DNA of 64,000 nucleotides from Periplaneta americana (Eukaryota > Arthropoda > Insecta > Blattodea > Blattidae), in contig NC_091131.1 of NCBI RefSeq assembly GCF_040183065.1, forward strand, positions 103,603,830 through 103,667,829. Direction: 5' to 3'. The position numbers were made by a program, and so were the translations under genes. Numbering within the stretch: position 1 is the first letter of the stretch; each line of letters begins with the position of its first letter. A model generated the notes under the pieces. The model saw only the letters and a list, made by a program, of their open reading frames with translations. It made no database searches and was not told where the DNA came from. Shown in pieces: positions 12,500 to 24,876 of the stretch.

Positions 12500-12852
12500 A
12501 TATGTTAGAATGATTTGAATGCCATATATCGCGAGAGAAATAATAGTACGGATTTATTGGCATTGATATCTATACCAATCAATAGCCAACGGTTAAGATA
12601 ACTTGAAATTTCCAATATCACTTCCATACAGTGATTTGTCATTATCTGAACCGATCCTTTGAGGGCACTAATGGCTATTCCCTTCACAATGCCTTCACAA
12701 TGTGTTAGCCCCAGGTTTTTACATTTGTTGGCAAAGAAGGAGGGTATTGTACCTCGTGCTCCCACCATCAGACCTATTGCATCAATGTGGGACAGGCTAT
12801 ATTTATCTATTGTGAAATACTGAACCATCAAATTTATGCAATGGAGCAAGAG
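12500..12852 (-). pseudogene. LINE C-terminal fragment, R2-like
   Basis: The 114-codon minus-strand frame contains 'IDAIGLMVGARGTIPSFFA' followed by 'ALKGSVQIMTNHCMEVI'. This GARGTI...LKGSVQIL.NHLY pattern recurs at the C-terminus of site-specific-type (R2-like) non-LTR retrotransposon proteins, and in the second copy at 21845-22320. The reverse transcriptase part is absent. It is a 5'-truncated relic; assignment to the R2-like group is from memory. Confidence 0.55.
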
Positions 12853-13600
12853 TTGGTGTGAAAAGAAATCATGAAAAACATAATTGGCAAAGCGAAAAAA
12901 GTAGATATTCTTATCTCACTTATTCCTATGATGCCCAGTAACATGCTTTTCGATTTTAAGCCACTATAATTTCAAGTGAGACTAGCATTCGTAATGATCA
13001 TATTAAAGTAAATCTCAAGGATAGTCGCTCAAAATTGCAGGCATTAATTTAGAGACTCCGTGTTTTTCACATTGTTAACTATGTCTCGAGTGGGCACTCC
13101 TAACATAACATATTTATGCAACAGAAGAGTAAAAACACAGCATATTGTACGCATATAAAAAAGCAATTTAATGATACTTCTGCCATACTGCTAATATAGC
13201 AAGTGAATGTATGTAAGCCCAACGAAAATAACAGTGTATTAATTCTAAAATATAGAGTATGCCTCTCAAAATATTGTTGTTCATGTCCGAAAATATTTTA
13301 TTGCGAAATTATATCTATATAAATCATGTTGTCAATGTAGTATGTGAGCTTTATGCTCTCTTCATTTCTTGCTTAGATAAGCGTCGAGTGTTTTAGTATA
13401 CTTGCGGCCGGTGGCCTTGCGAGCCGTAACTCTCTGATGCCTGAAGCACCGGACACGCAAATAACTTGGAAGCTCCAAAGTATCCAATTCTAGAGATTTG
13501 TAGCATGTAAAGCTTACTGGAAAGAACAATCTTTCAATTTCTAAAATACTTGACTCTTAAAATGTTATTCTTTAGGTCAAAAATACTTACTGCGAGATTA
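12853..13600. other. Intergenic, nothing recognised
   Basis: No supported coding region or repeat seen. AT-rich throughout. Confidence 0.4.
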
Positions 13601-15464
13601 TATAGATTGCAGCAGTGGAATATGACAATTTTTATAATCCTGTTGTGGGACACTCAGGACGAATTAAAAGAAAAAAACATATCGTTACATCAGAACTACA
13701 GTGGATTATCTTGACAAATTGTGGTTTCGAGATAAACTAAGTTTTAAGTTAGCTTCATTTTGTAGATCAGTGGTGCTTGTCAGTTTCTTGTTGTTTTAGC
13801 TTCATATTAAATCAAAAGTTTGTTTACATATTGCACTCGATGTTCAATAGCAATTTTTATCCTCATTATTTAAAATATGATTTGTGCAAGATATCCCACT
13901 ATTGTATTATATTATACTGAATATTACATATATTGCATATTGTATTGAGACTATTAGGATCAAATCTACGACAATCTGACTTCAGGCAAATTTTGCATGC
14001 ACCATATTCCTTTACGAAACAAGCTCAGGTGAATATTATATTCTGAGAATTTACAGATGTAAATTAAATAGTCACAATACTATTTTGCTCTATACTGGGC
14101 GTAGTTAGGTATTGACATTGTAAGTGGAGAAGTGAAATAAGTGCATAGAATGGAAAACTGAAATAATAGGCCCATTTTGGTCACACTGGCAAAACGGATG
14201 ATTAAGGAGAATATCATGAATAATAAGAAAGCATTGAAAGATTCGATTATTAGTCTAGAAGAAGATTTTGAATGAGGTAAGGTGCAGAAGAAAGGTGCTA
14301 GTGCCGTTTATGAAAAGAGCTAGGAAAAATGGACATTATGCTAAATTAATGAAGAAGAAACTGAAAATTAAGGAAGATTACAACTACAGGTGTGCAAATT
14401 TTCATAGATGTAAATTGAATAGTTTCTGAGATAAGTGTACCTGAAGTTGCTAAAATTAACATGGCAAGGATAGGGCTTACAACCTCCCCTGACAGGGAGT
14501 TATTCGATGTCGAATTTTGTTTAGAAAATTTGAATGGATCGACAAATGGAGAGAATATAATTGAAAGAAAAAGAACAGAGATAAAGGAGAGAGTAAGAGA
14601 GATTGTAAATAACAGTGTAATGAATAGAAAAGGTGAAGTTTCGGAAGGCAGTGACACAGAAAATTACGGTGGAAGGATGTTGGAAGAAATCATCAATGTC
14701 AGCAAATTCCTTTCAGGAGATAACGAACTCTCTGCGTCAGGAAGACGATGAGTAATGGCACCACTCCAAGTCAGAGGTACGGAGATGCAGAAAAGTAGAG
14801 AAACAAGCAAAATATCAAATATTGTATATTGTATATTATACTGCAAGTAACCTGGTACAATGCAATTTATTAATGTACGATTACTTTTTAAAAACTACAT
14901 TTCGTAAGTAGCCTCCACGGCAACGAATACATTCCTGCAATCTGCTATGGAAGTTCTGCATAACTCTCCCCACCAAAACAGTTTTGTTTCAGCTGGATGA
15001 TGGTGCGAGGCTTGTTGCAACACACTCTACTTTTGAGATAACTCCATAAGAAGTAATCTGCTGCAGCCAGGTCAGGCAATTTCTCCAAATCGTGAAATTA
15101 TTCGTCCTGGACACATGTTTCGCAGACAGTTCATTGAACCATGAGCAGTGTGTGCTGATTATTTCCTTTGGGGTTATCTAAAAAATAGGATGTATCGCAA
15201 CATGCCTCGCACCATCATCCAGCTGAAACAAAACATAAGGAACGAAATTAGTGCCATCGAACCTGTTTTGTTGGGGGCGAGTTATGCAGAACTTTCATAG
15301 CGGATTGCAGAATGTTTTCGTTTCCCTGGATGCTACTTACGAAATGTAGCTTTTAAAAAATAATCAGACAAGATTACTTCCAATATATGTGTTTTCTTTT
15401 AATTCGCCCTGAATGTCCCACAACAGGCTATAAAAACCGTCATATCCCACTGCCGCACCCTATA
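13601..15464. mobile_element. Mariner-like element with ~75-bp TIRs
   Basis: The left end (13603-13680) and right end (about 15385-15462) are inverted complements over about 75 bp, sharing 'TATGAC', 'TTTTTATA' and 'CCTGTTGTGGGACA', with TA at each border. Near the right end, + strand codons around 15200-15340 read like the C-terminus of an IS630/mariner transposase (MPRTIIQLKQNIRNEISAIE). A second internal inverted repeat spans about 14880-15365. The 96-codon frame at 14461 is not recognisable. This is a rearranged, inactive element of 1.86 kb. Confidence 0.7.
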
Positions 15465-16389
15465 AGTTACTGTATCTGTATCCAGTTTATAAAATAAAAT
15501 AAAACAAAATATTCACATAATTAATATTTTCTGAATTTGAGAGATGTAATTTTTCAAGTCGTATTTGAAAAACTGGGTGTTATGTAAGCGGGCGTACAGC
15601 GCTCAAAGGTGAAAAATCCTCGAATATAAATTAAATAAATTATATATTATATTCTTTGGTATGATCTATACAGAAGGAAATTTTTACTCACCATGACATT
15701 CCAATGGGTTCAGACTGTCTTTGAAGGTCAAATGAAAGCACAAGTGGGGCAAAGCTCAGGGGGCGTTTTTTGCTAAACTTCAAGGCAATGCTAATTAAAA
15801 GACTGCATTTTAACTCAGTGTCATTTCCGGTGGCACTGATAGGATCGCACATCAAGTCAGTCCGGCCAAGAAAGCAGGTAGGAACCAAAGGTCACATCAG
15901 AATATTGTCTTACGATGTATATATCCGCCTCTCAATTGAACACCCCTCCGCATTACTATGTATACATTCGCCGTTTCTACCACCATCTCACAAACTAATA
16001 ATGGCACGTAAGGAGATGGGCAGTAATTATTTCATTTTCGTTAGGCAAACTGAAATATCAGTCCCAAAACTATAAAACTCCATTTTAACGTTATTCAGAA
16101 CTAATAAAACCCACTACAGTGAAGAGAAATTCAGTTTCTCAAGGCAATTATAATGCCTGAAAGGATTATCGTGTTAACCACACGTTACGTTGGATAATCG
16201 TTCACCTCAGCTGAAGCATGTGGACATGAGACCAGCAGTCGGCTAATAGCCTTTGGCCCTCTATGGGCTGTCGCGCAACGGATTTATTTCTGTAATGCGA
16301 AACGATTTTTTCGTTTACACAAAATTGACCATAAGTAGGCCTACATATATTATGTCGATGCGATAGATTAAAATGTGACATTGTACGTA
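15465..16389. other. Intergenic, nothing recognised
   Basis: Open frames at 15688-16075 overlap on both strands without recognisable features. I assign no gene. Confidence 0.4.
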
Positions 16390-16766
16390 CACTATCTACC
16401 AAGAAGTAATTGGGCACTGTTTTTTCCCCTTTAGAACCTCGTGGTACCACCTCTTGTTGCTATAACAGCAGCCACCCCATCAGGCATGTTCTCCACTAGT
16501 TTGTGTAGGATATCCACTGGAATGCGTCGCCATTCCTCTTGCAATATGGCTCTCAGTTGGGTAATGGAAGTTGGCCGCATTTTCCGAAACCTCAATCGCC
16601 GGTCCAATTCGTCTCAAATGTGCTCAATGGGATTGAGATCAGGACTCTGTGCAGGCCAGTCCAACCGGTGAACATTATTGTCTGCATACCACTGCATAGT
16701 AGCCGCCGAAACATGGCATCTAGCACGTAAAATCCTGGGTGTCCAGTTACGTTTTGGTAGATAGTG
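16390..16766 (-). mobile_element. Tc1 deletion derivative, 377 bp
   Basis: Inverted ends CACTATCTACCAA...TTGGTAGATAGTG sit between TA dinucleotides. Read on the minus strand the interior gives 'LDWPAQSPDLNPIEHI', one stop, then 'DELDRRLRFRKMRPTS' and 'LQEEWRRIPVDILHKLVENM', the DLNPIEH...RIP block at the C-terminus of Tc1 transposases. The N-terminal two thirds are deleted, so it cannot transpose by itself. Confidence 0.85.
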
Positions 16767-16847
16767 TATAATATCGTAGTAGATTAATCAAAATGCGAAA
16801 ATTGCACATTTCATTTATTTAGTAGGTAAAAGTCAGAACTGCACGCA

Positions 16848-17132
16848 TTGTATTCTTCACCTGACATAATTAGGAACACTAAATCCAGACGTTTGAGATG
16901 GGCAGGGCATGTAGCACGTATGGGTGAATCCAGAAATGCATATAGAGTGTTAGTTGGGAGGCCGGAGGGGAAAAGACCTTTAGGGAGGCCGAGACGTAGA
17001 TGGGAAGATAATGTTAAAATGGATTTGAGGGAGGTGGGATATGATGATAGAGACTGGATTAATCTTGCTCAGGATAGGGACCAATGGCGGGCTTATGTGA
17101 GGGCGGCAATGAACCTCCGGGCTCCTTAAAAG
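16848..17132 (+). pseudogene. LINE ORF2 C-terminus fragment
   Basis: A 93-codon frame reads 'RRLRWAGHVARMGESRNAYR', 'GRPEGKRPLGRPRRRWEDNV' and 'DWINLAQDRDQWRAYVRAAM'. This C-terminal signature is widespread in insect non-LTR retrotransposons. It ends at the 3' junction just before a TAAG array. It is the best-preserved of four 3' ends of this family in the window (also near 0.4, 5.3 and 40.5 kb). The rest of the element was lost by 5' truncation. Confidence 0.85.
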
Positions 17133-17256
<124 letters not shown>

Positions 17257-17624
17257 TTATTCAAAATGTCGTCGGCCTGATTTTCAGTAACGAAGTGTTT
17301 GTAAAAAGTGCACAACGCATTGCATATTACTGGAAGCGCAACACAAAACTGTTTTCATCTTGTTTAGGCATGAAAGCAATTTAAGAAACTGTATCACTTG
17401 AATAGCGTATTTTTTTACACAGTAAACAATTATAACGGTTGCTTTTACGTCAAGTTATATCAAATGTTATGTTTGCTGGAATTATTCTAAAGAAATTTTG
17501 TCATAAGTCACTGACATTTCACCATAACACTACAATTTAGTAAATAACTACTGAAGTTAAAATAAGTCGACAAACGTATGTTATCTTCTACACAATTTTT
17601 TGTACTGAACAAGTGCGGGAAACT

Positions 17625-17635
17625 CTTCCAAACCT
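17625..17635. repeat. Target-site duplication (left) of double SINE
   Basis: CTTCCAAACCT, repeated exactly at 18111-18121. Confidence 0.9.
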
Positions 17636-18110
17636 ATATATTATTATAATGTACCGAAGTACATATGATATTTCCATGCAGATATTCTGCGTCATCATAC
17701 GATGAAAGAGTAATGGAACGGAGAAAAATTCTCTTCGGCGCCGGGATTTGAACCCGGGTTTTCAGCTCTACGTGCTGACGCTTTATCCACTAAGCCACAC
17801 CGGATTCCACCCCGGCGTCGGAAGAATCGTCTCACTTCCGTCGGATCCCGGCCAATTAGTCACTCATTACGAGTGCACCTCAGCACATGTGTGGACTTCG
17901 GTCCTAGGTTCATAGATATCTATGACGTAGTGCAGAGGGCGGCCACTAGAGGGAACCCAAGAGTTGGAACTTAAAAGTGAGACGATTCTTCCGACGCCGG
18001 GGTGGAATCCGGTGTGGCTTAGTGGATAAAGCGTCAGCACGTAGAGCTGAAAACCCGGGTTCAAATCCCGGCGCCGGAGAGAATTTTTCTCCGTTCCATT
18101 ACTCTTTCAT
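17636..18110. mobile_element. Double-headed inverted tRNA-like SINE, 475 bp
   Basis: Two tRNA-like sequences face opposite ways within one insertion: minus strand at about 17739-17806 and plus strand at about 18009-18078. Each folds as a tRNA-like cloverleaf with a T arm CCGGG/TTCAAAT/CCCGG. Beyond each head the inverted similarity continues (ACGATTCTTCCGAC; AGAGAATTTTTCTCCGTTCC). The left, minus-strand half keeps a 3' tail with 'ATGTACTTCGGTACAT'; the right half stops at CTTTCATC. An 11-bp duplication flanks the pair, so it integrated as a unit. Confidence 0.85.
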
Positions 18111-18424
18111 CTTCCAAACCTGTCTCAATTCCACAATATAAGACAATTTCCTGTCTTTGAATAAAATACTCGTATCCGTAATCTATCGCATTAAGAGCCA
18201 ACGCCGACCAATCGATTGCTGGCCTCAAGTCCATATGCCCCAGCAAAGGTGAACGATATTCCAACATGTGCAGGGGTAACGTGTATCAGCATAATGGTCA
18301 CTCTAGATGTTATAGCTAGTTTTCGAAACAGGGTTTCGCTACTCACTCTAGTTCCCCAAATTCATGACTATGCTGAGTGGACACCGGTCCCTTACACTCG
18401 CCGAAATTTCATGAGAAAAATACT

Positions 18425-18510
18425 TTCTCAACAAGACTCGAACCAGCACTCATTCTGTGACGCAAGTTCAAGCATGTTGCCTTAGACCACGACACTACAG
18501 CGCGGGAAAA
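18425..18510 (-). repeat. Degenerate tRNA-like head
   Basis: On the minus strand a 'GTAGTGTCGTGGTCTAAGGC' A-box-like stretch and a 'GGTTCGAGTC' B box lie about 60 bp apart. No clear body follows. Probably a SINE head relic. Confidence 0.45.
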
Positions 18511-20239
18511 TACCCTGTATTAATATCACTCTTCACTATTTTGATTATACGACAGCACTTTTGTAATTAAAAAAATATATACATTTATACCTGTGATTTA
18601 ACAGTTATTTATGAGAAAAGTTAGCAAAGGTTCTCTTTTTGGCAAGAGTGTAAAGTTTGTGAAAGGAGGCAAGGCCGAATTTCACAAACACACGAGGCCA
18701 AAAAGATAACCTTACGAACGTGTGACATACAACGTTTTTTCTATGATAGCACAAATTTACAGTAAATAAATATTTCAAGTTGGAGAGGATATAAAATCAC
18801 AATGTCACGGCCGTCTAAACTCAGAATCAATAAGAAATAAGTATCCCTGGAATGGTAGAAGGATAAAATCTTATTACAATCAGTACAACATGTAACTTGA
18901 AAATAATAAGAGCTAAAATGTAGATAGCGTATGAATTTTAAATTTGTCACTTATTTGTATTAGTGTAATAAGAATGAAAGATCGAGATAATGCATTAATT
19001 TCTTACTGAATGAAGTTTGTACATTGAACGTTACAGTTTCTTTGGCAGTGCGTAAATGAATAGCAGTGCTTAAAGTGATTACTTACTTTTTTACGCACAA
19101 ATGTTTTAAATATTCACTTTAGGCACTGATAACAGTGGGTAAAATGCACTATAGTAGAAAAACATATTTAGCCTACGCCATTATATTTATAAATCATAAT
19201 TGCCCTAATAACTTAAGAAGAAAATAATTACGCCTACCCTTATTTCGACAAATTGTCATATCGTGACATTTGAATGTATGCTAGACCTATTATTTATATT
19301 AATAAAGATATGATTAAACTCTGTGCAGAATATATTTCTGTTTTGAAGATGAATAGAGTTCGTACAATAATTACGAAGAAAAGTCTACCGGCAGAAAAAT
19401 GGCATGCCAGCACCACTTTCTCGGTATTATCAATGCCGAAAATACATATTTATATGATGATTTCTAAAAATATACTTGTACATTATAATTTTGGTCAGGT
19501 TAATAAAATTCAAACACCATTTCAGAGATGGGCTCAACACACAAGTATTTTTAGTATCTAATATTTTTGTGTTGTTAACATTATTTTAAGATTTACTTAA
19601 CCATTTGTCTTCAGTAAGATGGTTTTGTTTCCCAATGTCTGCTATCTGAAGTAGTTAAATTTAAATTGTTGTATTTCTTTCAGGTAGCCACTTTATCAAA
19701 TATTTTATTGGTCTGTCTCTTTATTTTTATTCACGGCACCGCAATTTGCAGACTTATTCGTTCACAAAGAACTTACTGTAATTCTTCGTCCAAATATACA
19801 ACTGCTATTATTTTGTAACTTTCGTCTTCCCTCTTATCCACATCACAATTTTTATTAATACACTGCTTCACTTGAGCGAAAATCCTGCTGTGCCACCTCC
19901 AGGTTCTTGTTGCCTATTGCAGTTTCTTCACAGCGTCGTACTGCAACGGTCGCGTCTTGGTCTATGCTTCTCTCTTCTCGAATTAGCAGAATCGAGTTAT
20001 GATGAATGATATAAGTATGGACGCTAGGTTCCCCCACCCCGAGCTAGAATGCCGCGCCTATCTTACAGTCCCTACATCCATGGTACCTTGAAATGCAATA
20101 GAATTTCGAGAGGGGGGACTACGATCCAGCATTGTGACCTTTTAAGATTCATTGCACTAACCCTCAAGCTAGGCGCATTCCCAAGCCCACACCGGCTGAT
20201 TACACTAAGGTTCGCTGTGTACTCAGGTTTCGAGCAGGC
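18511..20239. other. Intergenic, nothing recognised
   Basis: AT-rich, with short open frames only (for example 19274-19561, 95 codons, no recognisable motif). No gene assigned. Confidence 0.4.
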
Positions 20240-20244
20240 AACCC

Positions 20245-20466
20245 TACTCATCCCTAGGCCAGCCTTTCCGTGCGTCGCCAGCCGGCGCTATGGAATGATG
20301 GCGAAATGTTGATGGAAAGATGTAGATGTCTAATATGGGGAGACGGGAGAACCCCGAGAAAAACCCAACTGCGACCTTGTCCGCCACAAGTGTCACTATG
20401 GATGACCGGGAGTCGAACCCGGGCAACTTGCGTGACAGGTTGAAGATCTGCCACTCAGTCACGTCA
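20245..20466 (-). repeat. tRNA-headed SINE
   Basis: On the minus strand the head 'TGACTGAGTGGCAGATCTTC' is followed by the B box 'GGTTCGACTC', then a body with 'GGGTTTTTCTCGGGGTTCTC' and a 3' part 'GGGATGAG'. A distinct family from types A and B but with the same general body motif. Confidence 0.65.
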
Positions 20467-20636
20467 TGGGTTCTCTCATTTTGTTCTAATGTGATTTCAT
20501 TTTGGAGAATGGAAAGGGTTACTTATATCAAAGGTTTAATAAATGTATGTGTTTGGGTGCTATTAATAAAGATAGTGGACAAGGAAATTACATTAATCAG
20601 AATACAGAAAGAAAGATTAGCAATAGCAATTTTTTG

Positions 20637-20880
20637 GTTGGTTATTTAACGACGCTGTATCAACTACGAGGTTATTTAGCGTCGATGAGATTGGTGATAG
20701 CGAGATGGTATTTGGCGAGATGAGGCAGAGGAGTCGCCATAGATTCACCTTACGGTTGAGGAAAACCTTGGAAAAAAACCTAACCAGGTAATCAGCCCAA
20801 GCGGGGATCGAACCCACGCCCGAACGCAACTTCAGACCGGCAGGCAAGCGCCTTAAGCGACTGAGCCACGCCGGTGGCAA
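20637..20880 (-). repeat. SINE type B
   Basis: On the minus strand: head 'CCACCGGCGTGGCTCAGTCG', B box 'GGTTCGATCC', body 'GGTTAGGTTTTTTTCC', and an end with 'AAATAACCTCG...GTTAAATAACC'. Same family as 42560-42812 and 43305-43520. Confidence 0.85.
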
Positions 20881-21844
20881 TAATAGCAATGTTAAATGGA
20901 ATATTATGAAATAAAAATATAATAAAGTACACCAAAATTAAAATGTATAAATTTGTAGTTCGAAGCACTATAACACACAGATCTGAAATTTTGGCAATTA
21001 AATAACAGTAGGCCTACTGTTCGTCTCAGTGGTTATGTCGTATCCCGCTTTCCCCACCCCAACTTGTTTCTGATGGTTCCTCTGTAAAGGCTAGTGGCTG
21101 GGCTGTTAATACTCTTTCCTTAAAATATTTTCTGTTTGGAATTGGAAGTCTACCTAATATTATACAACTATTTAATAAAATAATTTAAAGAAAAGGGCCC
21201 GTTTAGTAACTATCACGTTATTTCCCCTGTTCCGGCGACTCTGCGACATAACCATAACTGACAGTACAAGATTGAAATTGTTATCAACAAAAATTTATTA
21301 TTTGAGAAGATCATCGGCGAGACATTTCAGTTTATATAGAATCAGAAACGATATAATTAGACAAGAACAGATGTTCAGGATTCTTCATTAGATTTTATAA
21401 CATACAAACGACTGGAATGGTTTAGACGCGTAAGATGAATGCCACAGCAATGATAAGACTAGAAAGTTTTAAAATTGTTAGCATCCGGGAAAAAAGAGGG
21501 ATCGACCTAAGTTCACATGATTAGATGAGGTCAGAAGATGAATGTGAGAGAAAGAATTGGAAGAAATATATTGGAAAGACAGGATGGAATGGAAAAGGGA
21601 AAATTTAAGTGTCATAATCTTTTAATACTGGAAGATGCATAAGCATTGTAATCTTGTTAGCATAATTATAATTATATTTATTATTGAACACTCTTTTTGA
21701 TATGGCAAAAATTTAAATGACAAAGAATACAATACAAAATTTACATTTCTTGATACGGTGGTTGTAACAGTAGCAACTGTTAAATTTGCTGATACATGGT
21801 AGAATGAAAAACAATAAAATTATGATAAATATGTAAATTGATCT

Positions 21845-22320
21845 TCAGTTCATAATGTATAAATTGTTGCTCAATATTTTTAAAGAACCTCTCAAAGCAA
21901 GAACGACTACATTTAAACAAATTTGCTTCGGAATGGAAAATTCTTTACTAAAATTTAAGAAGTGCCTTAGAATCGTGCCACGGCTCTCAGTCATTAACTC
22001 AATGACGGAGAAATTGTCAATGTTATATTTTTGTTGGAAGTATGGTATCGTTGATTCATATATGTTTATTTTCCTCAAAGTCGACGTCTTCCGGCTATTT
22101 CAAATCTCACCGTTGAGTTTTTGATGAAACCTCTTTTACTCATCTTGTCAAAGACGATTATATCGGCTCTCTGCGTGCTCCCATAAGTATCAAGGCAATG
22201 CATTTCTTCAAAAACATAATCGTAATTCTTACCAGACAGCGGCTGCAATCTTGCTGCGGTGGTGTCGTATATTGCGCGGAAGTTCACCACTTGGACAATA
22301 GTCGGAGACATTGGCCGAAA
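21845..22320 (-). pseudogene. LINE C-terminal fragment, R2-like
   Basis: Two minus-strand frames, in different phases, together resemble the C-terminus of R2-like non-LTR elements. The upstream one has 'QRADIIVFDKMSKRGFI' and 'TVRFEI', reminiscent of the restriction-like endonuclease core. The downstream one has 'KINIYESTIPYFQQKYN', 'IELMTESRGTI' and 'VVLALRGSLKILSNNLY', paralleling 12500-12852. A frameshift near 22080 separates them. It is a dead fragment without reverse transcriptase. Confidence 0.6.
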
Positions 22321-22445
22321 TTTCTTTCACACTGCAGTGGGTTCCATCCTGACTATGTTCATAGAGTGAACTAACCAGAGCAACATTACCTTGTAGTTTT
22401 ACAGCGGTTAGCCTTCCAGTACTACTTAATCCTTTTTATATTTTA

Positions 22446-22686
22446 ATTGGTCATTTTACGACGCTTTATCAACTGCTATGGTTATCTAGCGTCTAAATGA
22501 AATGAAATTGATAATTCCAGCGAAATGAGTCCAGGGTCCAGCGCCGAAAGTTACCCAGCAGTTGTTCTTAACGTGTTGAGGGAAAACCTCGAGGAAAAAA
22601 CTCAACCAGATAACTTGTCCTGACCAGGATTTTAACCCGGGCCCGCTCGTTTCACGGTCAGGTATGCTACCCGTACTCTACAACGG
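22446..22686 (-). repeat. SINE type A
   Basis: Same family as 11246-11500: a body with 'GTTTTCCCTCAACACG', a B-box region degraded to 'GGGTTAAAATC', and an end 'GTAAAATGACC'. Imperfect flanks (TTTTTATATTTT versus TTTTTGTATTTT) look like a diverged target duplication. Confidence 0.8.
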
Positions 22687-23855
22687 TGAATTTTTGTATT
22701 TTGCAACCACCTGTGTGTAAAAGGAAATTCCTCATTAAGAGTCACGTCTTTGCCATGAGTTCGTAAACATCGTAATTTATTAAACTGTTCTTGTGTAAAT
22801 GCGTTCTTGTAACTTGAGGACTTTTATAAATAAAATTGTGTGTGTCTACGCTAATAAATTAAAATTCATCACAGAAGTAACAACTTTCCGCAATGGTGAT
22901 GTTTTATGGGACAAGGACTCGTTGACTATTTTGTGTACATCAATGTGCCGACTACTTTCACTTTCAATTCTGCGTACAGTGGACTCTCCTAAGTCCGGCA
23001 ATATGGGTAGTGGGTGTGGCAGGTGAAATGAATACAAATTCTTATTGGTTATCCATCAACGAATACAGTACTGTACTTGCATTTCCTGCCCGCCCCGAGA
23101 CAATAGTTTCGACAGTTCCGTCTCACAAACGACACAATTCTCAAATAGAAAAAGAAGAATTCATTAATTTAAAGTCAGTGATCAATATGGATGTCCTAAT
23201 CTATAAAATATTCTGTTTTCCTTTAACAAAAATATCACTACAAAACACAGAACAAATTCCCATTCAAATGGCAAACCCATTTCTTATGCCCGTATAAGGG
23301 CGTGTCTAATTCTCTTACGTAAGCGGTCGAACTATAGGATGTCGAACTTGATTTCTGTCGAACTTAAGTACTGCCAAAGAATCCAACGTTATCTGTGACA
23401 TAGTGCTACTAAGGCATTGCTTGGGCAACTTTCTGCTTGCAGTATAATCACTCAGATGTTTCTCTTTTCATCCGAAGAGTAAAATAGATTTGTAGTAGAC
23501 TAATATTCTCAAGTTCGAAACACCATTAGCAAGTGCCAGTTCATTAACAAATGAAAGTTCAAAATTTCAGTTCCTCTTCACACTTCGAAAACTTACAAAT
23601 TGTTGAAGCTCAGTAACTGGTATACAAATGAAAGTATTCGCAGAGTGTATTGGCTTTTTCTTGGATTTACATTTTTCTGAACTGCTGAGTACTAGCAAAT
23701 GGGATAGCTAAAATTTTCTAAGGTCAACCGACTTATCGTGTTGTTGATGATGATGATGATGATGACAACGAAAACATTATATGGTTAAAATTAGTGGTAG
23801 TGGTAGCGGCGGCGGCAGTATTCGTCGTCGAAATTCAACATGGGCCAGATTTGGT
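22687..23855. other. Intergenic, nothing recognised
   Basis: Open frames at 22799 and 23010 show no recognisable features. A short GAT run is at 23746-23765. Confidence 0.4.
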
Positions 23856-23866
23856 ACACAGATTTT
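23856..23866. repeat. Possible target duplication (left) of the 218-bp array
   Basis: ACACAGATTTT recurs at 24877-24887, just outside the other end of the array. Confidence 0.6.
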
Positions 23867-24876
23867 TATAATATAATAAAATGTTTCAAGTTCAATCTAT
23901 AAGATTTATCTATTTTGCAAATGTTTATTGTTAAGAAACACGTAATCTAAACCTTGATCAAATTAAACATGTACATTGTAATATGCATTATGTAATTTGA
24001 TTTTCAAGTTTAGATAACGTTTGTATAATACTGTCTGATTGACATTAAGTATTTTACAATTCATTTTGTCTTCAGATAAATCTAATTTAATATAATAAAA
24101 TGTTTCAAGTTCATTCTATAAGATTTATCTATTTGCAAATGTTTATTGTTAAGAAACACGTAATCTAAATCTTGATCAAATTAAACATGTACATTGTAAT
24201 ATGCATTATGTAATTTGATTTTCAAGTTTAGATAACGTTTGTATAATACTGTCTGATTAACATTAAGTATTTTACAATTCATTTTGTCTTCAGATAAATC
24301 TAATTTAATATAATAAAATGTTTCAAGTTCAATCTATAAGATTTATCTATTTGCAAATGTTTATTGTTAAGAAACACGTAATCTAAATCTTGATCAAATT
24401 AAACATGTACATTGTAATATGCATTATGTAATTTGATTTTCAAGTTTAGATAACGTTTGTATAATACTGTCTGATTAACATTAAGTATTTTACAATTCAT
24501 TTTGTCTTCAGATAAATCTAATTTAATATAATAAAATGTTTCAAGTTCAATCTATAAGATTTATCTATTTGCAAATGTTTATTGTTAAGAAACACGTAAT
24601 CTAAATCTTGATCAAATTAAACATGTACATTGTAATATGCATTATGTAATTTGATTTTCAAGTTTAGATAACGTTTGTATAATACTGTCTGATTAACATT
24701 AAGTATTTTACAATTCATTTTGTCTTCAGATAAATCTAATTTAATATAATAAAATGTTTCAAGTTCAATCTATAAGATTTATCTATTTTGCAAAATAGAT
24801 AAATCTTATAGATTGAACTTGAAACATTTTATTACATTAAATTAGATTTATCTGAAGACAAAATGAATTGTAAAAT
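23867..24876. repeat. 218-bp tandem array ending in an inverted copy
   Basis: The word 'ATGTTTCAAGTTCA' starts units at 23881, 24100, 24318, 24536 and 24754, a period of 218-219 bp. Units are nearly identical. The fifth is cut at 'ATCTATTTTG' and followed at once by its inverted complement, forming a hairpin centred near 24791. The inverted part continues to 'AATTGTAAAATA'. Probable 11-bp target duplications (ACACAGATTTT) flank the whole, so array and hairpin seem to have arrived or grown within one mobile element. No coding capacity. Confidence 0.9.

Noticed and set aside
14461-14751. 96-codon frame as a host gene
   Set aside because: It lies within the mariner-like element, overlaps open frames on the other strand, and shows no recognisable domain.
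18009-18078. Functional tRNA gene
   Set aside because: It folds as a cloverleaf, but the anticodon loop has C where U33 is expected, it occurs as inverted and dispersed copies, and lies within a SINE with target duplications.
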